DNA of 64,000 nt from Liolophura sinensis (lineage: Eukaryota > Mollusca > Polyplacophora > Chitonida > Chitonidae), in contig NC_088304.1 in the NCBI RefSeq assembly GCF_032854445.1, positions 19,231,704 to 19,295,703 of the forward strand. The letters are read 5' to 3'. Each line of letters opens with the position of its first letter. The first letter of the stretch is position 1. The position numbers and the translations under genes are program-made. Shown in pieces: positions 35,201-50,200 of this stretch. The notes below the pieces were generated by a model that did not search any database, was not told the origin of the DNA, and was given only the letters and a program-made list of their open reading frames with translations.

Positions 35201-38200
35201 TTTTCCACAATCTTGACCCTCACCAAAAACGAGCTCACAGCCTGCTACCTTACGCTGATTACACCGATACCATACTCTTTACACCAATATCATACTCCTT
35301 ACGCTGATACCATACTCCTTACACCAATACCATACTCCTTACGCAGATACCATAATCCTTACACTGATACCATACTCTTTACACCAATATCATACTCCTT
35401 ACACTGATACCATACTCCTTACGCCGATATGACATAGAGTGGTACAGTGTTTGTACAGAAATGTATTTACTTCTAATATTTCATTGGTGTTTTATGCCAT
35501 ACTAATGAATATTTCACTTATACGACGACAGCCATCATTATGGTGGGGGGAAACCGGGCGGAGCCTGGGAGAAACCCACAACCATCGGCAGGTTGCTGGC
35601 AGACCTTCCCACTTGCGGCAGGAAAGGAAGCCAGTTTGAGCTGGACTTGAACTCACAGCGACCGCATTGGTGAGAGACTCCTTGTTCATTACGCTGCGCT
35701 AGCACGCTAACCAACTGTAGAGAAATGTAGCTTTACTATCTGTGTGGTAACAAAATGTTAGTGAAATCTGGAACAACAAAGGTAAGTAACAAACCTCAGA
35801 TGTGCCAAAGTCCAGTCCTTCCTGGTCAGACCACCTTGGCCCTTTGTAGTTCTTACCACTACAGTCGCCTGGCTGGAACTGACCACTATGATAAATCATA
35901 AACAGATGGAAGTGGGAGTCAGTCAACAGTGACCGCACATCATGGTCAGACTTGTAGCCTGGGAAGAAAAGAAGTGAAAATATGAGATGAATAGTATATG
36001 AAAATTCTACGAATTATCAGACATGCATCCCACAGCTTTGAGCTAAGCATAGAAGCACTCTCTCAATTATCAGACATGCATCCCACAGCTTTGAGCTAAG
36101 TACATTAGCACTCAATTTCAGACATGCATCCTACAGCTCTGAGCTAAGTATAGATGCACTCTCTCAATTTCAGACATGCATCCTACAGCTTGGAGCTAAG
36201 TATAGAGGTACTCTCTCAATTTCACACAAGCATCAGACAGCTTTGAGCTAAGTATAGAGGCACTCTCTCAATTTCAGATGCATCCGACAGCTTGGAGCTA
36301 AGTATAGAGGCACTCTCTCAATTGCAGACATGCATCCTACAGCTTGGAGCTAAGTATAGAGGCACTCTCTCAATTTCAGACATGCATCCTACAGCTTGGA
36401 GCTAAGTATAGAGGCACTCTCTCAATTTCAGACATGCATCCTACAGCTCGGAGCTAAGTATAGAGGCGCTCTCTCAATTTCAGACATGCATCCGACAGCT
36501 TGGAGCTAAGTATAAAGGCACTCTCTCAATTTCAGACACACATCCTACAGCTTGAAGCTAAGTATAGAGGCACTCTCTCAATTTCAGACACGCATCCTAT
36601 AGCTTGGAGCTAAGTATAGAGGCACTCTCTCAATTTCAGACACGCATCCTACAGCTTGGAGCTAAGTATAGAGGCGCTCTCTCAATTTCAGACATGCATC
36701 CTACAGCTTGGAGCTAAGCATAGAAGCACTCTCTCAATTTCAGACATGCATCCTACAGCGTTGAGCTAAGTATGGAGGCACTCTCTCAATTTCAGACATG
36801 CATCCTAGAGCGTTGAGCTAAGTATAGAAGTATTCTCTCAATTTTAGAACAACACAGTTTAACCCAGCAATCCAACACAAATCCAACACAAAACTGCCCT
36901 TTTCTAATGAACACAGCAACTAATTTCTAACTTTTTTTTTTGATTGGTGTTTTATGTCGTACTCAAGAATATTTCACTTATACGATGGTGGCCAGCATTA
37001 TGGTGGGTGGAAACCGGGCAGAGCCTGGGGGAAACTCACGACCATCCGCAGGTTGCTGACAGACCTTCCCACATACGGCACTTTTTAAGTTAAGGCTGTA
37101 CCTGAAACTGACAAAGATACATTCAAAGCCCCAATCAATGGCCTACCAATGCAATTGTTTTAGCCGAGTAAGGCCACATCAATTTATATTTTTATTCTAC
37201 AGGCAGAATGACTCTACTTTTCAATGTCATAGGAGAGGATAAAAACAAAACTGACCAATATCTAATTTGAGGAAAATGCTAACTATCCCAGCAATTGTTC
37301 CTCTTTAAAGTCATGTTTACTTTACCACAAAGCCTTAAAAAAAAAAAAAAAAGGAAAATCACACAAATGTATATCTCAAACAAAATGAAAAAGGATTGAT
37401 TTCAATTTCACTTTAATCCAGTTTGGGATTTTTTTCAGCACCAACTCGCAGATAAGATGCAGAATAAAATAGAAATGGTATTTTAATCACAGGAGGTATT
37501 TATGTGAAATATATCATTTGTGAGTGACATCTGGAATCCGTGTGGACTCGCAGGAAAAAAACAGCCGACAAATAGCTAAGGAAAAAGAATGCACACCTCT
37601 TACTAAATGTCGAGTTAACCTCAGCAGCATCTCATTTCCGATTGGCTGATCTTCATACAGCGATCCAATCAGAGCCACGTGTGGCTCATCACCTTCGTGC
37701 TGGGACCAATTGGCGGACAAATGAACACCCAAAACAGCTCCAGATTCACTCGTAAACGTCTCCACATCGAGCAAATTTGGGTTATCTCCCTTTAATTTCT
37801 CAAGTTCTTCTGTGACTTTTGAGACCCCATGGTACTTTGGATTTTCCACGTTTTCTGTCAGCCCAAAATCAAACTGCTGTACAAATTTGGTGAAGTCTTC
37901 TTTTTCTAGAGAGAAGCTGAGATGAGCAGCCAGGCCTCCGGTAACCTGGACAACCAAACTTTGGGATCTGTACCTGAAAAGATATCAAAGTGGTGGATGT
38001 CATTTAGAAAATGGTTTACGAAACAGTTTTATCGTTTTTTTTTAGGGGGGGGGGGGGGATGCAGATTCTGGGTATATCAAAGACCCTAGAGTTGAAACAG
38101 CCCTCCGGATTTTTAACCTAAAGACGTTATAGACAATTAATCCCCAGGGGCTAAAATGATCGTAACTACCATGGTGACGTATGTTTTAAACATTTTTATT

Positions 38201-41200
38201 GTTAATGGGAGGGGCCTCCGTGGCTCAGGTTAGGGCACTAGCGCAGCATGATGACCCAGGAGCCTCTCACCAATGCAGTCACTGTGAGTTCAAGTCCACT
38301 TCATGTTGCCTTCCTCTCCAGCCGTACGTGGGAAGGTCAGCCAGATGGTTGTGGGTTTCCCTCGGGCTCTGCCCGGTTTCCTCCCACCATAATGCTGGCC
38401 ACAGTCGTATAAGTGAAATATTCTTGAGTACACCGTAAAACACCAATCAAATAAATATTGTTATGGGGTTTATATGCAAAGACTTCAAAACACAGACAGA
38501 ACATAATACCGTCAATATTACAACCACACGATAAACTATACAACACAAACAAAGGTAAAACAATGGTTATGCTTGAGCCTTACCCTTTTGCGGATGCCTT
38601 GATGGTGTAGGTGCCAGGGGAGAGCAATCTCCAGTAATCTCCATCCTTAGCAGAGTAAACGTCATGATCTATATCAGTCACGGAAATAGTGGCGTTGGCC
38701 AGACCTTTACCTGTAGCCTTGTCAGTGACAAACCCATTCACACCTTTGTGTACCTGAAAAGGCAGAAGGAAATAAACCATACAGGTGACGTCACAGGTAT
38801 TTCAAGAAAATATTTATTTCATTTATTCGATTGAGTGTGTGGGTGGTGAGCTAATTGATCAGCACACTTGTCCTACATGTAGGCAAATCATGGGTAGGTG
38901 CAGTCGTGGCATATTTACAGTGAAATTGTGGCTTCCGTCAGCTATCTGCGCTTGTGTGGCTTCCCTCAGCAATCTGTGCTTGTGTGGCTTCCCTCAGCTA
39001 TCTGTGCTTGTATGACTTCCCTCAGCTACTTGTGCTTGTATGGCTTCCCTCAGTTATCTGTGCTTGTGTGGCTTCCCTCAGCTATCTGTGCTTGTGTGAC
39101 TTCCCTCAGCTACCTGTGCTTGTGTGGCTCCCTCGGCTATCTGTGCTTGTGTGGCTTCTTTCAGCTACATGTATCTGTGCTTGTGTGGCTTCCCTCAGCT
39201 ATCTGTGCTTGAGTGGCTTCTTTCAGCTACATGTATCTGTACTTGTGTGGCTTCTTTCAGCTATCTGTGCTTGTGTGGCTTCCCTCAGCTATCTGTGCTG
39301 GAGTGGCTTCCCTCAGCTATCTGCGCTTGTGTGGCTTCCCTCAGCTATCTGTGCTTGTGTGACTTCCCTCAGCTATCTGTGCTTGTGTGGCTTCCCTCAG
39401 CCATCTGTGCTTGTGTGGCTTTCCTCAGCTATCTGTGCTTATCTGCGCTTGAGTGGCTTCCCTCAGCTATCTGTGCCTGTATAGCTTCCCTCAGCTATCT
39501 GTGCTTGTGTGGCTTTGGTAACAATAAGCGGCTCACAACGCTTGTGTGTCCGCATTTGTTTCCACCCACACAACGTGGATATCTGCATGTCACACGTCAG
39601 TAACATGCCAAAGTTAGGTTGCTTACCCCAGGCACTCCAGTTTTCGCTGGGATCCACAATGTTTGTTGTATTTATCATTGTTCACTATCCAATTGTAGAA
39701 AATGTATCATTTTTAAAGATACAACCACTTTGGAAATTTACAGACATTGCAGAAAAATTCAGGCAGTTAAAAGGCAATTTAATTGTCCAGTTTATGTTAA
39801 ATAAACAGGATTAAATTTTTATTTCTAGATCTCACCATTACTTTAATTTACAGGCCATTGGAAATACGTAACAAAAATTTGTTTTTCAACTGTGTCTCAA
39901 AAAGTTTGGACAATCTTTTGAAATCAAAATCGATCAATCAAAATCCCCCGCCCAAAATACATCAGATTACATCAAAAATTTTTAAGACATTTCAAATTCC
40001 AATAAGAGAGTCAAACCCAGTGAGCTAATAAAATTAACTTCAAAACCCCAAAAGTTTATATCCACAAGAATGTTTCAGGTTAATGTGTTAAATGGTCTGG
40101 GCACTAGCTTGATTAGAAAATTTCAAAAATAGGTGTCAATAGGTCTCTCAAATGTCAGTCCGCGTGAACCCATAACAAATCAATCAGAAACTATCAAAAA
40201 TTTAAATATTTTAATGAAAATACTTTGTACAAGTTTCTGTTCATTTACAAAGACTTACCTGTGCCATGTAGACCAGTAAAGCATACTTGTTGGCAGACCA
40301 GAACTGAGGTAGCTTTTCAGCCATGGGGAATTTGACACAGCCCAGTTCAATTGTGATCTCAAAACAGTTTGTGTTAAGGTAATTCCAATCCTGCATACCA
40401 CCTGTACAATTAATGGGTACACTAATAATGTGGGGTTTATATGTAATACATTTTTACATGCAAATAAAGATCATATATTAAAATACACGCATTACTTTTT
40501 ATTCTGAAATTCACATTTTCACAGCAGGATATCACCCTATCATAATGAGCCTTATAGTAACCATGGTCTGTCAGCAACCTGCGGATGGTCGTGGGTTTCC
40601 ACCAGGCTCTGCCCGGTTTCCTCCCACCATAATGCTCGCGGATGTCGTATAAGTGAAATATTCTTGAGTACGGCGTAAAACACCAATCAAATAAATAAAT
40701 AAATATAGTAACCATCTAACATGGATTCCAGCCTAAGAATCAAAAATGAGTGACTTTGTCTGATTTGAAGATACAAACATACCATTAGTTATGTTATATT
40801 ATTTTATATTATTACTTGGTTATATTATTACAAAAGATTATTTTCATTCTTATTATTAGCATAGTTTGCGTATCTTCAACTGTAACATATATACAGTACT
40901 TTTTTTTTTCCCAACTTTTGGTCTGTTCACCTGATAGCCTTGTGTTTATTCATACAATCAAAACAGAGCAAGCATGTTCAGTTCAACTTAACCCATGATG
41001 ACCATACATATATCTCCACAGCCAGCCAATCAGAATTAAGTATAACATGGACAAAACATTTAACCATAATTGCTTATCTGCCCTGCCAGCCAATCAGCGT
41101 GGACAGTGTTCATCTCTTTCAACTGTACTATTATGCCAGCTTACCTGCCACACTGTACCAGGCTGCTCCATTGGTCACCCCGTCCTTGAAGTACTCAGAG

Positions 41201-44200
41201 TGGAACATGCTCGGACATGGATGTCCTTCATGCATCGTTGAGTGAGCCTGATAAATTGGACATTTGCATGTTAGTATACATTACTCCAGAAAAGACAAAA
41301 GATCATCTACCAGTCCATCTCAGCAATGCACCTTTCTGTGACAGTGTTACACATTATTTAACTGTCAGTAAAAGCAATAATTTATTTTATTTATTAATTT
41401 ATTTGATTTATTTGAAGTTTTACACCACACTCAAGAATATTTCATCTATACGACGGTGACCAGTATTATGGTGGGAGGAAAACGGGCACAGGCCTGGGGA
41501 AAACCCACGACCAGCCACAGGTTGCTGGCAGACCTTCTCACGTACCGCTGGAAAGGAAGCCAGCATGAACTGGACTTAACTCACAGCGACCGCAGTGGCG
41601 AGAGGCTCCCGGGTCATTACCTCGCATTGGCATGTGAACCCCCTCGGTCATGGAGGTCCCTAAAGCAAATTAATATGTGGTTTGCTCTTACTGTGCTGAA
41701 ATGTTGGCAGTTTAGAAAGGTCTAGCACAAACACACCTTGTCTTCCTTGGGGAATTATGCATAAGATAGGCTGCTGATTTGGCAACCTCCATACAGGGAA
41801 TACGAGAGAGGATTTACATTGAACTGTATGTATATGAAGATATTCAGGTTTATCCCACAACGAAACCACTACAACTTGTCAAGTCACCTGGCAATGTCAC
41901 CGGATTTCCATGCCAGACCACGCAGAACCTTGTTATATAAGGCCTAGTTGGCTGGAATAGGGGCGACCACATGTACATGTACACTGAATTGCCAGAAAAG
42001 ATTACAGGTACAGATTTCCAAAATATAAAATATTTTCCATTCCAACAAAACATGAAGGATTCGCAGTTTAAAATATTCACCAGAGAGTAAGACTCTGCCA
42101 GGGCATGGAATGTGGCATCATCGGGGCACTTGCTGTATATGGACATGCCACCTGCCGTGTCATCATAGGGGAAGTTCGCCACAAGGGACCCCCCATGAAG
42201 ATTTGCTGACAAGACAAACGGCAGACTCTTCACCCAGTTCATGACCGCAATTGTCTCCGGCTGCTGATCGCGGTTCTCTTGAGTGTTGTGAAACTGGTCA
42301 GGAAAGTTACGATTAAGGTCGACATTATTGAAGTTCGCCCTGCCGGTTAATCCGCCCTTGTCACCTGAAGAAGATAGAGGGTTTTCCTGTATTCAGAAAA
42401 CTCCATTATACCATCATCCCTGTATGAATAGTTGGTACGGAAAAACAAGGAGAATTCAACATCAAAAACTCATCTTTCAAACAAATTAATCAAATAATTG
42501 TTTGACTAAATTTATTTTTTTTAATTTAATTTGAAAAACAGTTCATAAACACTTTGCTCAAGAATCTGTCAATTATGTAAGATTTAATTTTCTTGCTTGG
42601 AGTTTTGCATGGTACTCATGATTATTTCACTCATACGATAGTAGCCAGCATTACGGTGGGAGGAAACCAGGTTCAGGAAAACCCACAACCATCCATATGT
42701 TGCTAGAAGACCTTCCCATGTACGGCAGAAGAAGAAGCCAGTATGAGCTCATAGCCCCTGCACTAGTGAGATGCACCTGAGTCATTATGTTGCATTAGCG
42801 ATGGAGGACTGTGTACGGCTACAGACAGGTTTTAAGTGTGGGGGTGGGGGGGGGGGGTGGGGGTGGGGGGGAACCTCAGTGCCCAGAGTAAACCACCGAC
42901 CTTCACATATCTTCTTGTATCTTACCAACTTCTCAGATTTCCCCTTGTAATTCTCTTAACTGACATTTTTTGGCAAATACATAGGCCCAAGACTCAAATG
43001 CATCAGCAATTTTTGTATTTAGCTGAATCTACCAAAAAATTCTGAATTTCTTTCCGCAGTATGTTCGTTTCAGTCAGAGCAGCGAGAGTAGAATTTGAAC
43101 GTCTGATCTTATTGATGACGGAATGTATAGTCCCAGCAAGTCAGTGCTTTATCCATCTGAGCCTGCCATGGCCCTTCTACAGTTTATCTGTCTTTTTGTC
43201 ATAAAATTCAGATAACATAAATGAATTTTTTACATACATAAATGAATTTTCTTCTTCTTAATAATTAAACGTAGTGATTGTATTAATTTGCCAAATGAAT
43301 ACTGAACAAAGCGAATCATTCTGCCAAGATGAAAGATGCAATATTATCATTTGTTATTATCTGTCATAAAGCATCGTTACGCAGGCTATCAAGGATCAAC
43401 TGCGCGGTTTAAGGTGAAGAAGCTCATGTATCACTCCGCCACTCACCTTCATGTGATCTCTCATAGCCATCTGGATTCATGGTGGGCATGATATGGATAC
43501 GAATGTTGTCAACCATCAAGGTCAAAAGGTCGTTTTTACCGTAGTTCTCGCAGAGTAACTCCACTAGCAGAAGTAACATCTCGCGACCTACCACTTCATT
43601 TCCATGCATGTTTCCGATGTATTTAAACTCAGGCTCTCCTATGGAAAGGAACACATAGCTTACCGTTAACAATTTCTGTACGAGTATTAACTTATCTATT
43701 TATTTATTTATTTGATTGGTGTTTTACGCCGTACTCAAGAGTGTTTCATTTATACGACGGCAGCCAGCATTATGGTGGGTGGAAACCGGGCAGAGCCTAG
43801 GGGAAACCCACAACCATCCCCAGGTTGCTGTCAGAGCTTCCCACGTACGGCTGGACAAGAAGCCAGCATGAGCTGGACTTGAACTCACAGCGACCGCATT
43901 GGTGAGAGACTCCTGGGTCATCACGCTGTAACATTTCAGCCATTAGTAACATTAGTAACATTTCAGCCATATGGTGGTGTGTTCAAAGTAGGAATATATC
44001 TTAATCAGAATCATTCAGTGTTCATTTAGAAAAAAAAAAAAGACCCAATGTGCCTGAGTCTACAATCAAGGTTCTCCACCGTTCACAAGTCCTTACAGTA
44101 CCAACGGAACAAAAGAAGGGAACATAGTCTCGTAACAAAAACCAATATGTGCTAATGCATTACGTTGCATAATGCATCGCTAAGGAATACTGACGTCACG

Positions 44201-47200
44201 ATTTTCGTTTTATATATTGACCGGTTCGGTGCTTAATAACTGCGCTTAATTTTCACTGAAAACATGACATATTTTACACATTCTATTCATTCATTTATTT
44301 ATTTGACTGGTGTTTTATGCTGTGCTCAAGAATATTTCACTTAGAAGACAGCGATCACCATTCTAAACAATGATTACTTTTTAGCACATTCTTTTTTACC
44401 TGGTTCATGAATGCCTGGGTTATCCGAGATTTCAATCACCCACAGTTCTCTCCCCTGCACAGACTTGCCCACAGAATACAGCCTTGTGATGTCAGGACAG
44501 CGTTTATTATAGTCCTGCAGGAACGAGGTCAGCTCAGTGTAATGGTGATGCTGGAAACTCTTTGGCTCCACAAACGTCATCTTTTCCCTGTGACTTGCAT
44601 CGTGGAGGCGATTTATCAGCTCGATTAACTTCTCCAGATCCTTCTCAGTGTTCTTCTCTGAAGCAGATACGGGTGGCGATGATGCTGTTATGGACGTAGG
44701 TGTGCTAGTCTCTCTGCAGAAGGAATCATAAGTGAAATGATCAGCAACTTAGCAGCAGGTTAGATTAAAGAACAATTAGTGCATAGCACACCCCCTCCCC
44801 GTCCCCTTCCCCCTCCCCTGCCATCTGCTCTGGTGATAAAAACAAGAAATCAAGCAATTTATACAGATAAAGAAAAGATAGTAGTAATAATGCCAAGACA
44901 GACAATGGCACATACGATAATACCACCCGTTCTTACTGAAGAACTGGCGTGCTTATGGATAACAAACATGGATGACAGATTGTACCCCATGTATGTTTGA
45001 TTGTTACACTGGCTTTACTGAGGCAGCATGTTAGACCCAGGAACATCGTAATTACAGTTTTCGAAAGGGGCAGAAAGTACTATTGGTCAAGTCTGGCAGA
45101 TCACAAGCTACTTGACATGTCTCAGTTGAGATCTGACCATATCACATCACAGATCATGGATTGGGATGGGAAACTACAAATCTAGGGTGGTTGTGTATGC
45201 TATGGTACAGCAGACAAGGGCGGCTTTCCTGTTCCTAACTCCACACACAGATCCTTACCTGATGTTCACAGTGTTGTCCATGAGCTGAGCTGACACACCT
45301 GTGACAGGTGTCAGGGTGAAGTTAACCTGTAGGCCTGGCCCCTCAGGCACCACCACTTCCTGAGAGTCAACCACATACCTGAGGGGGAAGAAGATGTAAA
45401 ATTGAACTAAATCGGTCACACAGGTGTTAAATGAGTGCATCATAAGGATTAAACACTCACAGATACCAAATCCTTGAATTTTTCATTCATTTCACAACAG
45501 CCAGTCCAGTCAGCATCAAGGGTGGTGAAAACCGCAGTAACCCATTTACCTTTTACAAGCTATTAGCAAACTTTCTTATGTATAACATGTGTCATACTTG
45601 TGAAAGGCAAAATTCATTATCAACTCACATTACTGTCAACTCCTCATCCACTCACATTACTGTCAACTCCTTACTCACTCACATTACTGTCAACTCCTTA
45701 TCCACTCACATTACTGTCAACTCCTTATCCACTCACATTACTGTCAATTCCTCATCCACTCACATTACTGTCAACTCCTCATCCACTCACATTACTGTCA
45801 ACTCCTCATCCACTCACATTACTGTCAACTCCTTATCCACTCACATTACTGTGAATTATCAACTAGTATTATTATCAACTCACTCACATTGCTGTGAACT
45901 CCTCATCCACTCACAGTACTGTCAACTCCTCATTCACTCACATTACTGTCAACTCCTCATCCACTCACATTACTGTCAACTCCTTATCCACTCACATTAC
46001 TGTCAACTCCTCATCCACTCACATTACTGTCAACTCCTCATCCACTCACATTACTGTCAACTTATCCACTCACATTACTGTCAACTCCTTATCCACTCAC
46101 ATTACTGTCAACTCCTTATCCACTCACATTACTGTCAACTCCTCATCCACTCACATTACTGTCAACTCCTCATCCACTCACATTACTGTCAACTCCTCAT
46201 CCACTCACATTACTGTCAACTCCTTATCCACTCACATTACTGTGAATTATCAACTCGTGTTACAAAACTCAACATGGATCAACAAGGATACTGTCTATCA
46301 TTATACCCCACACCCACAACCACCTGCTAAGACATCTTTTTGTTCACTCAGCCAGACTACTCACCCCTCTGCGGACACTCTGACTGTGTAAGCCCCTGGC
46401 ACCAGGAGACGCCAGTAGTCACCAAATCCTGCGGACGTCACATTATGCTTGATGCCATCCACGGAAATGGTCGCGTCAGGGATGCCCTTCCCTGTGGACT
46501 TGTCCGTGATGAAGCCATTCACGCCGATGTGTACCTAAACAGTAGGAAAACTCAAGACTGAGGAGAAATATGAAACCTCATCTAAAATAATTAATCTATA
46601 ACATACTTTTGTGTCTATTTATTTATTTATTTGATTGAAGTACTCAAAAATATTTTTACTTATATGTGAGCAGAAGCGTTATGGTGGAAGGAAACCGTGC
46701 CCTGACCTAACAACCATCCGCAAGTTGTTGGCAGGCCTTCCCACATACGATCGGACAAGGAGTCAGCATGAACTGGTCTCAAACTCACAGCAACCGCATT
46801 GGTGGGAGGCTTGGGTCAGTTGAATAAATTAGCTAAACACTAACCATTTCCAGGTAGGCCAAGAGTGACTCTTTGTTGTTGAGCCATTCCTCATACAGGA
46901 TTCCGTGATCGGGATATTTACAACAGGACAGCTCCAAGGTGATCTCAAAACAGTTGCTATGGAGATAGTTATAGTCCTGCATTCCACCTGTCAACAGGTA
47001 AACATGACAACAAATCAGTGATGATTGCAAATATATGCGAACATGTAACATCAATGCCTTCTGAAAGAGGATTACATGTATACTGAAGATTTTTCGTAAA
47101 AAAAACAACAAAAAAAAAAAAACAATTAGCACAAATCCAAAGGAATTATTTAAGAATAGCCAAAGTAATTACCTGTCACAAAATATCAGCCTCACCTGTG

Positions 47201-50200
47201 CACATAATACCAATCAAAACTGGTAATAAAGTTCCTAAAATTTATATACAACCATTATATTGTTATTTAACTTTTGAATCATTTTAACACTAGAAATAGA
47301 ACAGATATTTATGATTCTAGTATTTTGTGAATGACAATAATCAATAATAATTGCGCTATTCTTGTTCATGTTGTTAAATACAGAAAATTTTATCTGATTA
47401 GCAAAAACAGATTTTTTGGCCAAGAATCTCGGGTACCTCATCTTTCCAGAAAAAAAGAGTGTTAAAGTTTAAATGCAATATGTGAACCTTAACTATAAAT
47501 TCAGAACTAAATGTTCAGAAATGTAGCCTGACTAGTGCCTGGGGTTTTGGGTACAGGAATTTCTGAATGCCGAACACAAGGGGGAGGTGCAATATTTTTC
47601 AATCCCATGAGGTGGCACTAGTGTAAACAGGATCTCATGTCATTGTTCCATTAAAAATTTATGGTAATATCTACAATGTTATAGTACATCTATTTCTACT
47701 GTATTGTCACTCTGTCTTTTGGCGTTGTTATTATTATCAGCTGGGAAAGGAAGAGTTGATGACAATAAAATGGCGTCAGAGTACCACCCCTGGGATCTTG
47801 AAGAGATATTAGCCTTAAGTCATAATTTTAATCATTGAAGTTGGAACTGTACGTTCCTTTCCATTACTTTATTTGAAATTTGTTGTACAATAATTTATCC
47901 ACAGGTTACACTGTCAAGCAATATTTTGACTTTGTTACATTAAAAATAGCAATTTTAAAAGTGATGTTAAATTTTGACTTAAGTCTAAGATCATTTCGTG
48001 ATCCCAGGGTCTGCTGTCGGGCAGAACATCATATCTGCACCCCTAAATTGTGTTCACGTCCCTGTATGTGCACATATAACGTATACTGACTTATCTGATT
48101 GTGTTCAAGGACATACTCAAGAAGCTTCTATTATCTAACATCAGAGAGGTTTTTGCACATGTTTTAGGTGGTGACAAATCTCCTGAACCACAGCAGAATG
48201 AATGAATTAACAATGCTACATGCGGGATGGTATAGTTATGGTCCTGCAGTAGGACTTGTTCACTGTACATACAAGTACACTACAATGGTACATGTGAGAT
48301 GGTACAGTTATGGCCCTGCAGTAGGACTTGTTCACTGTACATACAAGCACACTACAATGGTACATTTGGGATAGTACAGTTATGGTCCTGCAGTAGGACT
48401 TGTTCACTGTACATACAAGCACACTACAATGGTACATGTGAGATGGTACAGTTATGGCCCTGCAGTAGGACTTGTTCACTGTATATACAAGCACACTACA
48501 ATGGTACATTTGGGATGGTACAGTTATGGTCCTGCAGTAGGACTTGTTCACTGTACATACAAGCACACTACAGTGGTACATGTCAGATGGTACAGTTATG
48601 GTCCTGCAGTAGGACTTGTTCACTGTACAAACAATTACATTACGTCATCATGGTTGTTGCAAGCTGGTAACGTTAAGAGAGCTTCGTGATACTTGGCCCT
48701 GTACTGGGTATATAACATTATAGTCTATTACTAACATGTGTCAGTGGATAAACTTAAGTTCAGAACTTAACTTGCGTAAAAATGTTGCTCCTTCAACATC
48801 TACTCTAATGCATTCCTGACAATTTTTACAAAGTCTAGTAAAATACACCTGAAAAAAAAAGCAAAACTCTGGCCAGAATAAATTTAGATAGGCAATCTCA
48901 TCTTGATATGTGGAATGTGATAATTACACACCTGTTCAAAAACAAAGACACAGGCCTAGTGTTTGAAGTCTGTTTTCAACAGACGATCCGAAATTTATTA
49001 ATTCAATTACTAACGCAAAGATGCCTTCATGAAGTGTTTCATTACAAAAAATTGTATTGAACATTTATAGGCTTTTCATTTTAATGATAGCTTTTTAAGC
49101 CTTCCAAAGAATCTGATCAGTGCTGCTTTCATTCATCTTGATCGATCTCACAAAATCTCATTATACTTTGGACTGGATGCTAATGTAAACATGTTGACCT
49201 AAGGTTATGCCAGGTGCACAGTAATTAGGACGCTATGGCAACAGGTGTCCTTGGTTACAGGACCTGTACAAGGACATCCATGTATATCACTTACATGCAC
49301 ATGTATGTGACCTGAATTCTCAAACATTTGAATCGTGTAGGCGACTGCACATTTAATACGGAAAAAATTTCACGCAATCAACAAAATAAATGATTCTGAA
49401 ACTATAAAAGTAGTCCCGGAAGTATGTTGTACGTATCTATTTTACTTGTATAAGATATGTATAGAATGGATATTCCCCATCAGAAAATGACTCAGGAATA
49501 TGCCCGTGGATCTTGGTGAATATTGCCAACACAGGGTATATCTCACATACATGTTACGTGTTATCTACTGTACAGGCTCTATATGTTCATGTAACATTTG
49601 GCAGCTCTATCCACTCTGATATGTTGTAAGTCTTTGACACGGAGCAATATATAAATGCTCTTATCACAATGACATACTGCCATATTAAAGCTGATTACAA
49701 ATCTCTGCAGAGCCGTTGGCAAGACGCACATTCCAAATTTCAATTAAGTTTGATAACATCGATTAGAAATACAATATGTAGCGTAAGTCTTGTCCATAAA
49801 TATTGTGTGCTGTCAAGCTAGAATACATTCAAACTCAGGAGATAAAAAAAAAAAAATAACAAAATGTAACACGTCTTGGATTTATTTATTTATTTTTTTG
49901 ATTGGTGTTTTACGCCCTCCTCAAGAATATTTCACTTATACGACGGCAGCCTGCATTATGGTCGGAGGAAACCGGGCAGAGCCCGGTGGAAACCCACAAC
50001 CATCCGCAGGCTGCTGTCGGACCTTCCCACTTACGGTCGGAGAGGAAGCCAGCATGAGCTGGACTTCACCTCACAGAGACCCCATTGGTGAGAGAATCCT
50101 AGACCATTATGCTGCACTAGTGCGCTAACTGACTGAGCCAAGGAGGCCCCCACGTCTTGGATAAAATTTGAATCAGAATTTACCACTGGTAAAAATGTTG

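Noticed and set aside
37604-37973. CPD exon 11 ending at the GTAAGA donor
   Set aside because: It breaks the frame into exon 12 and loses the RHLVRGYKSD alignment; the GTGTGC donor keeps both. Kept only as a possible alternative site.
38898-39603. 176-, 159- and 104-codon plus-strand frames
   Set aside because: Read-through of a 28-bp minisatellite in a CPD intron.
45578-46391. 250- and 165-codon plus-strand frames
   Set aside because: Read-through of a 27-bp minisatellite; low-complexity product in all frames.
48216-48689. Open frames on both strands, up to 135 codons
   Set aside because: Six 72-bp tandem units; 72 is a multiple of three, so any frame without a stop stays open.
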